A stretch of DNA of 64,000 nucleotides from Legionellaceae bacterium (GCA_018061965.1 JAGOTG010000001.1:266155-330154); one strand, 5' to 3'. Shown: positions 17,241 to 26,117, counted from the first letter of the stretch. The notes: generated by a model not told the origin, from the sequence alone. A program made the numbers and translations.

Positions 17241-20200
17241 TTATGTGTCCGAGTCAGATCCAGATCCCAGCGTCCTTCGTTTGTTAAATGCAGCTGCTTT
17301 ATTTTGCCCAGCCTTTTTCAAAATAGACTCTGGTTGCTTAGATTGTTCTTTGCTTGTTCCAAATAATCCATGACGACTCTGAGCTAATGAAGTAGCCGAT
17401 TGCTCCGGATGGTGCGAACGATGCACTGCTTTTTTGCGATGTGTGGGTGATGGTGGACTATTCGGTTGACGAGTGGATATCTTTACTGCAGGTTTGGATG
17501 GTTCTGGCGGTGTAAGGAGATGGGCTTTAGTGCGTGCAATATCTTCAGGTGATGTGGCTTCGTGCGCGGCCTCGGTTGCCTTTTGGTAAATGGGGAGCAT
17601 GCCTGCTGTGTTTTGCTGCTGAGCGCAATAATCTTGCATCGCTGTGCTTAATAAATTCGCAGCTTGAATCGCGGTGCGTTTTTCAGTGGCGTGTAATAAC
17701 GTATTTAATGGTACTTGGATCGTCGCTGGTAAGGTTGCGAGATCAAAAATCTGCGCGTGCCCAAGGGCTAAAGTTGTAGCTTGTTGGGCAGCAGATTCAT
17801 CATTTAAAATCGATGTTTCTTGGATGGTCAAGGATAGGGCTTGGATTAAAAGTGCATGCTGGGGATCATAATGGAGATCAAAGGCCAGCAATTTTTGCAG
17901 CGCTTTGGCGACGGATGCTTTCGTACTTAGGTGGGTCTCTGAGTTTGCAGCTTGTTGCCATGTGGTTTTCAGTTCGCTAATTTGTCTGCGAGTTTGTTTA
18001 CCTTCAGAGCTCGCAGCAAAAAGTGTGGATCTGAGAAAATCACCGAACAAGGAGGGTGCGGGGTTTAAAAAAGAATAATAGGGTCCGAAATCCAGTTGGC
18101 TCCTCCCATCAACCGTGGATATTTGGTAACACAAAGTCATTTCAAACAGCAAGGTTATTTCGGACGTTGTATTCGTAAATAAGGGTGCGCCTAATGGTAT
18201 GCCGGGCTCAGACAGATTATAGGTTTGGAGCCAGCATAGCGGTACTATCTCGCCTGGGGTTTTAATCCTGCGATTAAAATCATGAATCACAGCGATACTC
18301 TGTTGGATTTGCTCACTTGATGCATCATACAGATAATAGGTGACGGGTATTTCATCCCTGAAAATATAGGTGCGAGCGATTTGTGATAGCCGTTGGCTAA
18401 ATTGAGTTTGATAGGCTATTGCAGACAGGTCCTCTGGCACGCCTAGGGCGTTACTATGAATTCTCACATGGTTTGTTTTACTGCGGGGTACAAAATCGGG
18501 CGCGGCGCAACGAAAGGTTTTTATCTGGCGACAACTATACTCTGGTTCAATTTGAATCGAAGTTATTTCAGTTGCTAAGGATTGAGTGATATCGAAACAT
18601 ACTATTGGATTCAGGGCATTCTCGAGTGAAGCTGTCGCTGCAGCCTGGTTTTGTAATTGCTCACGCAAATTTTCGATTAGTGTAGCCTTGCCTTGATCTC
18701 TCAGTGTTTCCTGAGCCTCTATTAAGGCGATATTCAGCGTTTCCGTACTTAGTTTGCGTAGAACAGTCCCTCTAGAATTGATGCTTGCCTTGACCAAACT
18801 CTGTGCCAAGGATTGGATCACTGCGACATTGACTGTGCGCATAGTTGCAAGCAAAGCCGCTTCTCGCGTTTCATCACTCATAATGTCAGGGGACATGTTT
18901 TTTTGATATGTTTGCGCGATTTGATTGAGAAATATTTGTAGTGACTGTTGTAAAGGGAAAATTTGAGTTTTGTTTTTTTTGAATAAATCTAAAATCTTGC
19001 CAGTAATCACTGCAGAGGTTTGTTTTTGAAGTGCAGTAGACAGCAATTCATTAAATTGTATACCTAAGTCCGGTTGATGAGTTGCAACATCCAGACTCCA
19101 CATGGTGGGTTGATTATTTTGAGTAGAATCTAAGGTTGAGACGATGATCCGACCTTGTGTATCAAAGAGATAATTATTTTTTTCAATCTCATGCTGCATA
19201 TAAGCAATATTTGTCGGGAGCAGTAATTGGGCTCTCTCTTGAGGAGGGATAATTGGTAATGAGAGCTGTGTGTAATGCTCTTCTAATGTGCGAAGATTGA
19301 ATTCGCTGTTCTCAGTTGTTAGTGCATTGAGCTTTTCAAGAAACAGATTGATAGATATTTGCTGATCAATTGAGCTATCCTGGAAAGATGGCAGGATTCT
19401 CTTCACGAAATTTACGTTTTTTGCGAGTTCTCTTCGTATGTAAGGATGAGGGCACGTTTTAAGATTTTGTTTTAGTGCAGCAATTTGTTGATTAAAACGT
19501 ATAATTTCTAAATTTGATTTTACATTTTCAAGTTTTGCGGGCTCCAAACGAACTTTGGGATAGAGTTTTTGTAATGCGCGATATCCTTCATCGTTGGGAG
19601 TCTGGGTAAAACTTATCAATTGGGTCACAAATGCAATTGCTGTTTTTTGTTTGGAAGGTTTTAAATTTAAAAAATTATCGCTCAGACTGCGTATCCACTG
19701 TAATTCTGATTTTGCATTATCCTGCACCAGGGTGGATTCGCTGTCATGAATGGCATGCTCTAATTGAGTAATCAGCATACTGTAATGAATATTTCGATAA
19801 AATTGATTAATTTTCTCTGCAAAGGTTGCTGTATTGCGAGCCTGAGGAGCAACTTTTTTGAAACGGGAGAGTAATTCAGCGTTTTCTGCTCCAGAAATAC
19901 CGTCTGTAAGGAATGATGCCCTACTATTTGATTGGTCAGAGTATAATTGGATGACGATAAACTCTAAATAGAGATCTTGCAGTTCCGTGATGGCTTCGAG
20001 TTGTGTTGGTTTATGGTGTTGTGCATGTGCAATCACGTCGCGTAACAATTGTTCGTAACGTTCTTGTTTGAAAAAATCCACGAAATCCTGCGTATATATA
20101 CTTTGTATTTGTTGAGCAAGTCCGACATTTATTTTGTTAACTATCTGGATGAGTCGAGGGATTTGCTGGGTGAGTATATCGCGGTTATCCACGTTACGAT

Positions 20201-20903
20201 GGCGAATTCGTGCTTTTAATTGTACAAAATTCTCTTCAGTAATAGTGCCATCTTGCGTAAAAAGGCTGCCCAGTAACTGAGAAACATTGTTTGACCCTAT
20301 TTTAAGTCGCAGAGAACGCATAATGCGATTTTCATCTATCTCTTCCTCCTGATGTTCTCCATGCATAGCAGCATAGTAGCTATTCTTCATAATATCGTTG
20401 TGACCAATAAATGTAACTTCACGTTCTTCATAGGGTGCATGGGTATTCCGAACGAGGGTTATGAAAAACTGTGCGGTAGGTTCATGACCAAACCGCGCAA
20501 CAGATAAGGCGCAAGGAATTCCTTTGTCATCAATATATGGAAATGCGAAGTATGTTTTGAAGCCTTCATCCCCGGAATTTCGGTAAGTTTCAAGTAAATA
20601 TGGGTTGATATTGGTTATCCAGTAGGCAAAAGCTGCATCATATTCCCCTTGTCCATAGCGAGGGTATTGCACATAATTGGCAGGCGCGTAGATCTCTTCT
20701 CGCGTAGTTTCGGCATTGTATTGCTTAGGGTTGCGTAGTTCTACAACCGTGGCCCGATATTTATCTTTTAGGACGTCTTGGGTATATATAGTTTTAGATG
20801 TTGCACTCGTATCGATGAGGGGCTTGCCGCCAATTTCTTCCGTTAGGTGCAGTCCCTCTAATATTGCAAGATAATTGTCTGTATATTTTCGATAGCGTGA
20901 CAT
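17241..20903 (-). CDS. Large orphan protein (1220 aa), possible secreted effector
   Basis: I do not recognise this 1220-residue protein. The first ~200 residues look globular, with mixed charge and many aromatics (PANYVQYPRYGQGEYDAAF). Residues about 200-760 are rich in Gln, Leu and charged residues and look largely helical. Residues about 770-950 look globular again, with aromatic strands. Another helical part follows. The last ~90 residues are disordered, basic and rich in Ser, Pro, His and Lys, ending RRTLGSGSDSDT. No signal peptide, membrane segment or known catalytic motif stands out. Large orphan proteins of this kind between housekeeping genes are frequent among Legionella and Coxiella Dot/Icm substrates, but that role is inferred only. 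ATG 20903 has a weak GGAT upstream. It lies downstream of recR on the same strand. Confidence 0.7.
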   Translation of the reverse strand: MSRYRKYTDNYLAILEGLHLTEEIGGKPLIDTSATSKTIYTQDVLKDKYRATVVELRNPKQYNAETTREEIYAPANYVQYPRYGQGEYDAAFAYWITNINPYLLETYRNSGDEGFKTYFAFPYIDDKGIPCALSVARFGHEPTAQFFITLVRNTHAPYEEREVTFIGHNDIMKNSYYAAMHGEHQEEEIDENRIMRSLRLKIGSNNVSQLLGSLFTQDGTITEENFVQLKARIRHRNVDNRDILTQQIPRLIQIVNKINVGLAQQIQSIYTQDFVDFFKQERYEQLLRDVIAHAQHHKPTQLEAITELQDLYLEFIVIQLYSDQSNSRASFLTDGISGAENAELLSRFKKVAPQARNTATFAEKINQFYRNIHYSMLITQLEHAIHDSESTLVQDNAKSELQWIRSLSDNFLNLKPSKQKTAIAFVTQLISFTQTPNDEGYRALQKLYPKVRLEPAKLENVKSNLEIIRFNQQIAALKQNLKTCPHPYIRRELAKNVNFVKRILPSFQDSSIDQQISINLFLEKLNALTTENSEFNLRTLEEHYTQLSLPIIPPQERAQLLLPTNIAYMQHEIEKNNYLFDTQGRIIVSTLDSTQNNQPTMWSLDVATHQPDLGIQFNELLSTALQKQTSAVITGKILDLFKKNKTQIFPLQQSLQIFLNQIAQTYQKNMSPDIMSDETREAALLATMRTVNVAVIQSLAQSLVKASINSRGTVLRKLSTETLNIALIEAQETLRDQGKATLIENLREQLQNQAAATASLENALNPIVCFDITQSLATEITSIQIEPEYSCRQIKTFRCAAPDFVPRSKTNHVRIHSNALGVPEDLSAIAYQTQFSQRLSQIARTYIFRDEIPVTYYLYDASSEQIQQSIAVIHDFNRRIKTPGEIVPLCWLQTYNLSEPGIPLGAPLFTNTTSEITLLFEMTLCYQISTVDGRSQLDFGPYYSFLNPAPSLFGDFLRSTLFAASSEGKQTRRQISELKTTWQQAANSETHLSTKASVAKALQKLLAFDLHYDPQHALLIQALSLTIQETSILNDESAAQQATTLALGHAQIFDLATLPATIQVPLNTLLHATEKRTAIQAANLLSTAMQDYCAQQQNTAGMLPIYQKATEAAHEATSPEDIARTKAHLLTPPEPSKPAVKISTRQPNSPPSPTHRKKAVHRSHHPEQSATSLAQSRHGLFGTSKEQSKQPESILKKAGQNKAAAFNKRRTLGSGSDSDT

Positions 20904-20953
20904 GCTATATCCACAGCGGTTACTTATCTAATAGTATAGGATATAAATAAAAT

Positions 20954-21559
20954 TTACGCTATTTGGTCTTGTATTAGGCATTCTCGGTTGCGAAATGCGC
21001 TACCTATGGTATTGCCATCGAGTAAAGCGAGTTCACCGCCTGAAGGGATCCCATGAGCAAGTTGACTGATTTTTACGGGAAGAGTGCGGAGATATTCTTG
21101 AATAAAATGTACGGTAGTCCGACCCTCTATGCTGGGACTGAGTGCTAGGATGACTTCTTTAATTTCCGCTTGCTGGACATGGGTGCGTAAGCGGGGTAAA
21201 CCAATTTCTTCAGGCCCAATACCATCTAGAGGTGAAATTTTACCCATCAACACAAAATAACGACCGCGAAAAAGCATACATTGCTCTAAGGCCATCACAT
21301 CAGCTGGGCTTTCTACAATACAGATTGAATGCTGGTCTCGATCGGGGGTTTGGCAGAGCTCACAAATGGTTTGCATGGTGTAATTGTTACAAATCTCGCA
21401 GTGGGTAATGCCAGTCATGGCGTCGGTTAGGCAGTCGGCCAAATGTAAACCGCGCTCACGCTGGTGTTGCAGCAAATGAAACACCATCCGTTGCGCGGAT
21501 TTTGGACCAACGCCTGGCAGACATCGCAATGCATCGACCAAACGTGACAACACATCCAT
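20954..21559 (-). CDS. recR: Recombination mediator RecR
   Basis: RecR works with RecO (and RecF) to load RecA on gapped DNA. The 201-residue protein has the N-terminal helix-hairpin-helix (LRCLPGVGPKSAQRMVFHLL). A four-Cys zinc motif (CEICNNYTMQTICELC, about 54-69) and a Toprim domain (ICIVESPADVMALEQ) follow. The C-terminus keeps LAHGIPSGGELALLDGNTIGSA, close to the family's G(I/V)P-G-EL-Y-D-TL pattern. It follows ybaB after six bases in the conserved dnaX-ybaB-recR order. Confidence 0.98.
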   Translation of the reverse strand: MDVLSRLVDALRCLPGVGPKSAQRMVFHLLQHQRERGLHLADCLTDAMTGITHCEICNNYTMQTICELCQTPDRDQHSICIVESPADVMALEQCMLFRGRYFVLMGKISPLDGIGPEEIGLPRLRTHVQQAEIKEVILALSPSIEGRTTVHFIQEYLRTLPVKISQLAHGIPSGGELALLDGNTIGSAFRNRECLIQDQIA

Positions 21560-21565
21560 TGGGAA

Positions 21566-21919
21566 TTATTTATCCTCGCCTTGCATGAAGTCAGTTGGAA
21601 GATTCAATCCTGCTGTTAGCGCAGTAATTTTTTCTTTAGAAATTACTTCAACTTTTTTCACAGCATGGTTCACTGCGGCAGCTACTAGGTCTTCGAGCAT
21701 GTTCACATCGCCGTCATCTATCAATGTTTTCTTGATAGTAACTTTGCTCACTTCATGTCGGCCATTCATGGATACAACTACCATGCCACCACCAGATTGA
21801 CCTTCTACGGTTAAGTTAGTCAAGTCTTCTTGTGCTTGTTTCATGCTTTTTTGCATTTTTTCAGCTTCTGCTAACAACCCTTGCAGACTACTTCCTAAAT
21901 CACCCATTTTATCGCTCAT
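21566..21919 (-). CDS. ybaB: YbaB/EbfC family nucleoid-associated protein
   Basis: This 117-residue, homodimeric, DNA-binding protein of the YbaB/EbfC family has the central motif VEGQSGGGMVVVSMNG and the later VAAAVNHAVKKVE helix. Start 21919 (MSDKMGDLGSSLQ) is preferred over the longer frame at 21955. It is preceded by GAGGG at ideal spacing, and the 12 extra residues are not family-like. It lies between dnaX and recR, its usual place, and probably supports recombination or repair by binding DNA. Confidence 0.95.
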   Translation of the reverse strand: MSDKMGDLGSSLQGLLAEAEKMQKSMKQAQEDLTNLTVEGQSGGGMVVVSMNGRHEVSKVTIKKTLIDDGDVNMLEDLVAAAVNHAVKKVEVISKEKITALTAGLNLPTDFMQGEDK

Positions 21920-22025
21920 TATAAATCCCTCACTAAATGTTCTAATTTTTGCCATTTATATATCTTTAAGAAATTATGTTAACAGATTTTAATCTAATGA
22001 GAAAGAAATGAATTATCAACGGACT

Positions 22026-23924
22026 CTAAGTAGCAGAGACGGAGTCTTGAATGAGCGCCGCAGAAAATTCCTTCTGTAATTGCTGGAACATGGGGTCATT
22101 TTGTAAGGCTTGCGTATAAGCTTCTTGTTGTTGCGTATCAGCAGTTTTTTTTTGGGCCGCCGGCGAGTCAACTAATTCATTTTGATAGTGTAAGCTGACG
22201 TGAGTAGGTTCTTGATAATAAGTACACAAACTATCTTGAATACGCGTTACAACTGCGGGCGTGAATATGGACTGGTGTGATTTATCTATCTTGAGAATAA
22301 TTTGACCCGAATTCTTTTCAAGCAATTCAGAATGTTGGAGAGCACTAAGCGCTAAGCCATTTAGCTGTAATTGTGGGATGATAGCGGCCCAATCAGAGGA
22401 GCCAACTAGAGGTGTGGTTATTGCAATCGGCTCAGCTTCGGGTTCAGCGGGTACTTTTTCAACAACAGGCGTCAATGGTAACTCCCAAGGTACGTCATCC
22501 TGAGCGCTTCTGCTTGCTCGAAGGATCTCCGAATTAAGCACGTCACCAACTTCAGGAGATCCTTCACTGCTTTCAGCATGACGTACCTGAGGAGTTACCG
22601 TCAATGGATTGAAGTCTAGCTCATCGAAAGGGGATATTGTTTCTGAAAGCGCCTGGCTTGTTGGTTGCTCCACTCCGGATTCTTCACTGCGTTCAGGATG
22701 ATCTGCCTGGGGATTTACCGTCAATGGATTGAAGTCTAGCTTATCGAAAGGGGCTGCTGCTTCTGGAAGCTTCTGACTTAGGGGTTCAACTCGGGCCTGA
22801 GACGGTTGTTGATGATAGGAGAGCTTGGGTGTATCGGCTGCTGGAGCTGGTTTAAACGTATACATTCGCAACAAAATCATTTCGAAGCCGATGCTTGGCG
22901 TCGGTGCATAAGGCAAATCGCTGAGACCTTTTAAGCCGATTTGATAAAATAACTGAGTATCTTCAGCAGCTAATTGCTGAGCGAACAGAGCAATCTCGGG
23001 TTGCGATTCAATATATTCAGGCGTAGACGGCAGGATTTGCACAATGGCCACTCGATGTAAATAAGCTAATAATTCATCTAATACATAGCGAAATTGCCCG
23101 CCTACTTGGGCAATGTTCCGACTAATCGTTACCAATTGCTGCGGATCATGCGCGCACAGTGCTTGTAATAATTGAACCGCAAAATCTTCTGTGGTTTGTC
23201 CTAATAAATGCGAAACGTTTGTTGCATTGAGCTCCCCTGTTTGGCCGGAGAGACACTGATCCAACAAGCTCAAAGCATCACGCATACTACCGCGAGCTGC
23301 CTTAGCAATCATTGCCAGTGCTTGGGGCTCAAATACCACATTTTCAGAGCGTAGAATAGTTTGCAAATGACTACTGATGATCGGTTCTGGAACATGTTTT
23401 AAGTGAAATTGTAAGCAGCGCGACAATATAGTAATAGGCAGTTTTTGCACATCAGTCGTTGCTAACAAGAATTTAACGTGTGCGGGAGGCTCTTCTAACG
23501 TTTTGAGCAACGCATTGAAACTGTGCTGCGATAGCATGTGTACTTCATCGATCAAATAAATTTTATAGCGCCCAATAGTAGGGGCATATTGAACGTTGTC
23601 TAATAATTCCCGTGTGTCTTCTACACGCGTTTTGGATGCGGCATCAATTTCAATCAAATCAATGAATCGGCCCTGCTCAATGGCTTGGCAATTATCGCAG
23701 ACCAAACAAGGCTCTGCTGAAGCGCCTTCGATGCAATTTAACGCTTTGGCTAAAATTCGACCTACACTGGTTTTTCCAACACCACGTGTACCTGTAAACA
23801 GGTAAGCATGATGAACACGATCTTGGGCGAGTGATTGAGTCAGCGCACGAACCAGATGGTCTTGTCCTAGTAATTCAGAAAATGTACGGGGTCGCCATTT
23901 ACGGGCTAGTGCAATGTAACTCAT
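22026..23924 (-). CDS. dnaX: DNA polymerase III subunits tau/gamma
   Basis: DnaX forms the clamp-loader ATPase (gamma/tau) that loads the beta clamp and, as tau, tethers the polymerase cores. Start 23924 gives MSYIALARKWRP, the family N-terminus; the longer frame at 23969 overlaps ffs and is rejected. The Walker A motif GTRGVGKTS, zinc module (CLVCDNC), LIDEVHMLS and the sensor region RCLQFHLK are all present. The linker (about residues 380-480) is expanded by two 120-nt repeats and an in-frame palindrome. A run of nine A bases lies at codon ~591 of 632. No slippery site is seen at the usual gamma end, so a short gamma form is not predicted here. Confidence 0.96.
   Translation of the reverse strand: MSYIALARKWRPRTFSELLGQDHLVRALTQSLAQDRVHHAYLFTGTRGVGKTSVGRILAKALNCIEGASAEPCLVCDNCQAIEQGRFIDLIEIDAASKTRVEDTRELLDNVQYAPTIGRYKIYLIDEVHMLSQHSFNALLKTLEEPPAHVKFLLATTDVQKLPITILSRCLQFHLKHVPEPIISSHLQTILRSENVVFEPQALAMIAKAARGSMRDALSLLDQCLSGQTGELNATNVSHLLGQTTEDFAVQLLQALCAHDPQQLVTISRNIAQVGGQFRYVLDELLAYLHRVAIVQILPSTPEYIESQPEIALFAQQLAAEDTQLFYQIGLKGLSDLPYAPTPSIGFEMILLRMYTFKPAPAADTPKLSYHQQPSQARVEPLSQKLPEAAAPFDKLDFNPLTVNPQADHPERSEESGVEQPTSQALSETISPFDELDFNPLTVTPQVRHAESSEGSPEVGDVLNSEILRASRSAQDDVPWELPLTPVVEKVPAEPEAEPIAITTPLVGSSDWAAIIPQLQLNGLALSALQHSELLEKNSGQIILKIDKSHQSIFTPAVVTRIQDSLCTYYQEPTHVSLHYQNELVDSPAAQKKTADTQQQEAYTQALQNDPMFQQLQKEFSAALIQDSVSAT
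22489..22587. repeat. In-frame palindromic element inside dnaX
   Basis: The arms GGTACGTCATCCTGA and TCAGCATGACGTACC (one mismatch) mark the ends of a 99-nt palindrome, exactly 33 codons. A second pair of perfect 11-base arms, GAAGGATCTCC (22520-22530) and GGAGATCCTTC (22555-22565), encloses a 24-base loop. It reads through in the dnaX frame. It resembles dispersed palindromic repeats with a TCATCCTGAGCG...CGAAGGATCT core that are found in many genomes. Confidence 0.75.
22561..22780. repeat. Two direct repeats of ~100 nt at 120-nt spacing in the dnaX linker
   Basis: 22561-22660 and 22681-22780 are copies exactly 120 bases apart. They share the perfect core ACCGTCAATGGATTGAAGTC and flanks such as TTCACTGC, CATCGAAAGGGG/TATCGAAAGGGG and TTCTG(A/G)AAGC. 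In protein the copies read PFDELDFNPLTV and PFDKLDFNPLTV, followed by HAESSEGSP and HPERSEESG. The copies include half of the palindromic element, so duplication probably followed its insertion. Confidence 0.8.
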
Positions 23925-23945
23925 TATGGATGTATGACCTGATTT

Positions 23946-24060
23946 GGGCGGCAGCACTATGAGCCACACCTCTGCGCACGAATTAAAGTGCTACCGCTGC
24001 TCCCTTCCGGGCCTGACGGGGTTCGCACGACTTCGCCGCGAGGGGACCCAAAGAGCCACC
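23946..24060 (-). ncRNA. ffs: Signal recognition particle RNA (4.5S type)
   Basis: On the minus strand the conserved apical loop GTCAGGCCCGGAAGGGAGCAGC is present. The ends GGTGGC (24060-24055) and GCCGCC (23952-23947) pair, giving about 115 nt, the size of E. coli 4.5S RNA. It forms the particle with Ffh. It lies 22 bases upstream of the dnaX start on the same strand, which argues for the shorter dnaX start. Ends are set by the closing helix and may be off by a few bases. Confidence 0.93.
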
Positions 24061-24129
24061 ATCATGAGAGACAAGGGTAACTATTTTTAGCGGGAATGTA
24101 AAGAGCAATGGTATGTTTTATCCGGAATT

Positions 24130-24201
24130 TTAGGGTCTGGTGACAATTCAGACGCCTACGTACCGTAGGGTTTCTGAAGATCAGTTGTCAACAACCCCTA
24201 A
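24130..24201. repeat. 72-nt imperfect palindrome overlapping the hydroxylase stop codon
   Basis: The outer arms TTAGGGTCTGGTGACAA and TTGTCAACAACCCCTAA match at 13 of 17 positions. An inner perfect CCTAC/GTAGG stem lies around GTACC, and TCAGA/TCTGA arms lie between. It lies between ffs and the hydroxylase-like gene and includes the latter's TAG. It could be a small mobile palindrome or an end-of-gene stem. Confidence 0.45.
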
Positions 24202-25016
24202 CGTAAAAACACCCATTTCTTATAAAAAATACGGTTGCCTTTTGCAGTGACCCGTTTGGTTATATTTAATAGAGCAGACATAAACGGAGTAAACTTCGTT
24301 GGTCGAATAATGTCGACAAACATGCAGTATCGAAGCTCTTCAGAGTAATTAACTGATTTGTGTTGCAAGGTATCGTCAAATATAAACAATGGTTCATCTC
24401 GCCAATAGTGCTTTTTGCCACCCACTTGAATGTATACGTCTCCTTCCTTAGTGGGCGATAAATTGTAAAGTAAGCGTAATGTGATGCGTAATGGTCCAAA
24501 ATGCGTGGAGGTAGCTTTTTGTCGGTTAAACACCGATACCCCAATCGTTTTTATGTATTGGTAGTCTTTGTGGAAACAAGGCATTTTAATTGAGGTTTCC
24601 AGATTATCTCCATACCATTTGAAAAAGAGCATTCCACGTTCAATTTCAGATAGTCTTGAAACCATTTCTTGTTTAATAAACTCACTATTCACCTCAAAGT
24701 CTTGCAGCAGAGAAGAGATTTCTGCTTGATAGCATTGAGGTAAATCCTCTAGCCGATAAATGCCTTTATTTTTATGGGATATCAAATCTAAACATAAGTT
24801 AACTGGCGATAACAACCATGTGAGTATCCCATTCCCAGTAAAATAGCGTTTTACTGTATCTGCGTCCGTAGGTTTGTTTCGGCATACATCTAAACCCCCG
24901 CACACTAAATAAAAAATTAAAAAAAACGGATAAAAAATACTAATAGGTACTAAGAAAATTCCAAGCTTCAGAGCTTTTTTAATAGTTTTTTTAATAGGAC
25001 GTTTTAGGTGATTCAT
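24198..25016 (-). CDS. Aspartyl/asparaginyl beta-hydroxylase-family protein, membrane-anchored (LpxO/OlsC-like)
   Basis: The 272-residue protein has a basic N-terminus, one or two hydrophobic segments (about 17-42), and a C-terminal double-stranded beta-helix domain of the Asp/Asn beta-hydroxylase family. The predicted Fe ligands are H172 in STHFGP and H219 in FDDTLQHKSVN. R229 in ELRYCMFVDIIRP would bind 2-oxoglutarate. These are Fe(II)/2-oxoglutarate dioxygenases. Bacterial members with membrane anchors include LpxO (lipid A 2-hydroxylation) and OlsC (ornithine-lipid hydroxylation). A lipid substrate is likely here given the anchor and the neighbouring phospholipid genes, but that is inference. 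It is transcribed in the same direction as cdsA, 135 bases downstream of it. ATG 25016 has no clear ribosome binding site. Confidence 0.78.
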   Translation of the reverse strand: MNHLKRPIKKTIKKALKLGIFLVPISIFYPFFLIFYLVCGGLDVCRNKPTDADTVKRYFTGNGILTWLLSPVNLCLDLISHKNKGIYRLEDLPQCYQAEISSLLQDFEVNSEFIKQEMVSRLSEIERGMLFFKWYGDNLETSIKMPCFHKDYQYIKTIGVSVFNRQKATSTHFGPLRITLRLLYNLSPTKEGDVYIQVGGKKHYWRDEPLFIFDDTLQHKSVNYSEELRYCMFVDIIRPTKFTPFMSALLNITKRVTAKGNRIFYKKWVFLR

Positions 25017-25151
25017 GGAGGAGTCTGTCTATTGAAAAGCAGGGAAATCAGTCTAGCAGAAAACCATTAACTTGTCATAATGAATATTAAAACACTAGGC
25101 CATATGAAGAATAAAAAAACTCCGTGATCGCAGTATTATGGTGACCATCGG

Positions 25152-26117
25152 TTACCCATAAAAATACCTTATATAATGAAAAAATAGGGGTGCAGTAAAA
25201 ATCAGGCTATCAATGCGATCTAAAATACCCCCGTGTCCGGGTAATAATGTGCTCGCATCCTTGAGATTTAAATCGCGCTTTAATGCAGACATAATAATGT
25301 CTCCAATAAAACCTGCGCTAGCAATCATCACGCCTAAGATGCCCGCATCTTGCATCGATAAGGGTGTTATAAAAGGGGCTAAGAGTACGGCAATGACTGG
25401 TATGGTGAGCAAGCCACCCAAAAAACCTTCAATTGTTTTTTTTGGACTGACCCGGGGCGCGATAGGATGTTTGCCAAAGCATTTCCCAAAGAAAAATTGT
25501 AGGGCATCATTGAACTGATTTAAAAATAATAAATAGAAAATCAAACCAGGCGCACTGCTTGCGTTAAGGGAAGAATTTGGTTCTAAAAGATACAATGCTG
25601 CCACACAACTGAGACAATAGACCATCATCATAATGCCCCAATGAATGGTCCCTACTGCGCGCAAAAACCCCTTGGTTTCTCCTAATAAGACCATACGCAG
25701 TGGTAAAAATAGAAAGACATATACTGGGATAAAGATAGCCATCATGGAGTAAAAATGAGTGGCTATCCAATAATATTGAATAGGAATGGAAATGTATGCC
25801 CAAAATAGGACCCGACGGTCAATTTGACGAGTTGGTATGATGGAAAAATATTCTCTCAGCGCTAAATAACTGATCACTCCCCAAAAAATGATGGCTAATA
25901 GCGGCGCTAAGATCAGCGACAGACCAAGTAAGCTGATAATCCACCAAAAGGTTTGGACTCGCAGTTTGAGTTCATGAATGTTTTTTTTGGGTTTCATATA
26001 TTGAATGCTTGCGACCCAGATGCTGACTACTGACAATAATAGCAAGGGTATGGCGAAGCATTTTAAGACATTGGGATCTGGGAGTTGAATCAAATTTGAA
26101 ATCATAGGATGATCCAT
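25152..26117 (-). CDS. Phosphatidate cytidylyltransferase (CDP-diglyceride synthase family)
   Basis: The 321-residue polytopic membrane protein carries the CdsA C-terminal signature: SPKKTIEGFLGG, then SALKRDLNLKD and PGHGGILDRIDS (about residues 275-310). It would make CDP-diacylglycerol from CTP and phosphatidic acid. About eight hydrophobic segments are seen. It is not in the frr-uppS-cdsA-dxr cluster typical of the housekeeping gene, and its 321 residues exceed the ~270-285 of standard CdsA. It may therefore be a second, dedicated copy, as in E. coli ynbB. It is divergent from a CDP-alcohol phosphotransferase-like gene with only 42 bases between them. A start at the second Met (26105), with GGAT upstream, is also possible. 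Confidence 0.9.
   Translation of the reverse strand: MDHPMISNLIQLPDPNVLKCFAIPLLLLSVVSIWVASIQYMKPKKNIHELKLRVQTFWWIISLLGLSLILAPLLAIIFWGVISYLALREYFSIIPTRQIDRRVLFWAYISIPIQYYWIATHFYSMMAIFIPVYVFLFLPLRMVLLGETKGFLRAVGTIHWGIMMMVYCLSCVAALYLLEPNSSLNASSAPGLIFYLLFLNQFNDALQFFFGKCFGKHPIAPRVSPKKTIEGFLGGLLTIPVIAVLLAPFITPLSMQDAGILGVMIASAGFIGDIIMSALKRDLNLKDASTLLPGHGGILDRIDSLIFTAPLFFHYIRYFYG

Noticed and set aside
22145..22153. Programmed frameshift giving a gamma subunit
   Set aside because: The A-run is about 150 codons beyond the usual gamma end; no slippery site with stem and nearby stop was seen there.
23925..23969. 15-residue N-terminal extension of dnaX
   Set aside because: It overlaps the 3' part of the SRP RNA and lacks family similarity; the MSYIALARKWRP start is standard.
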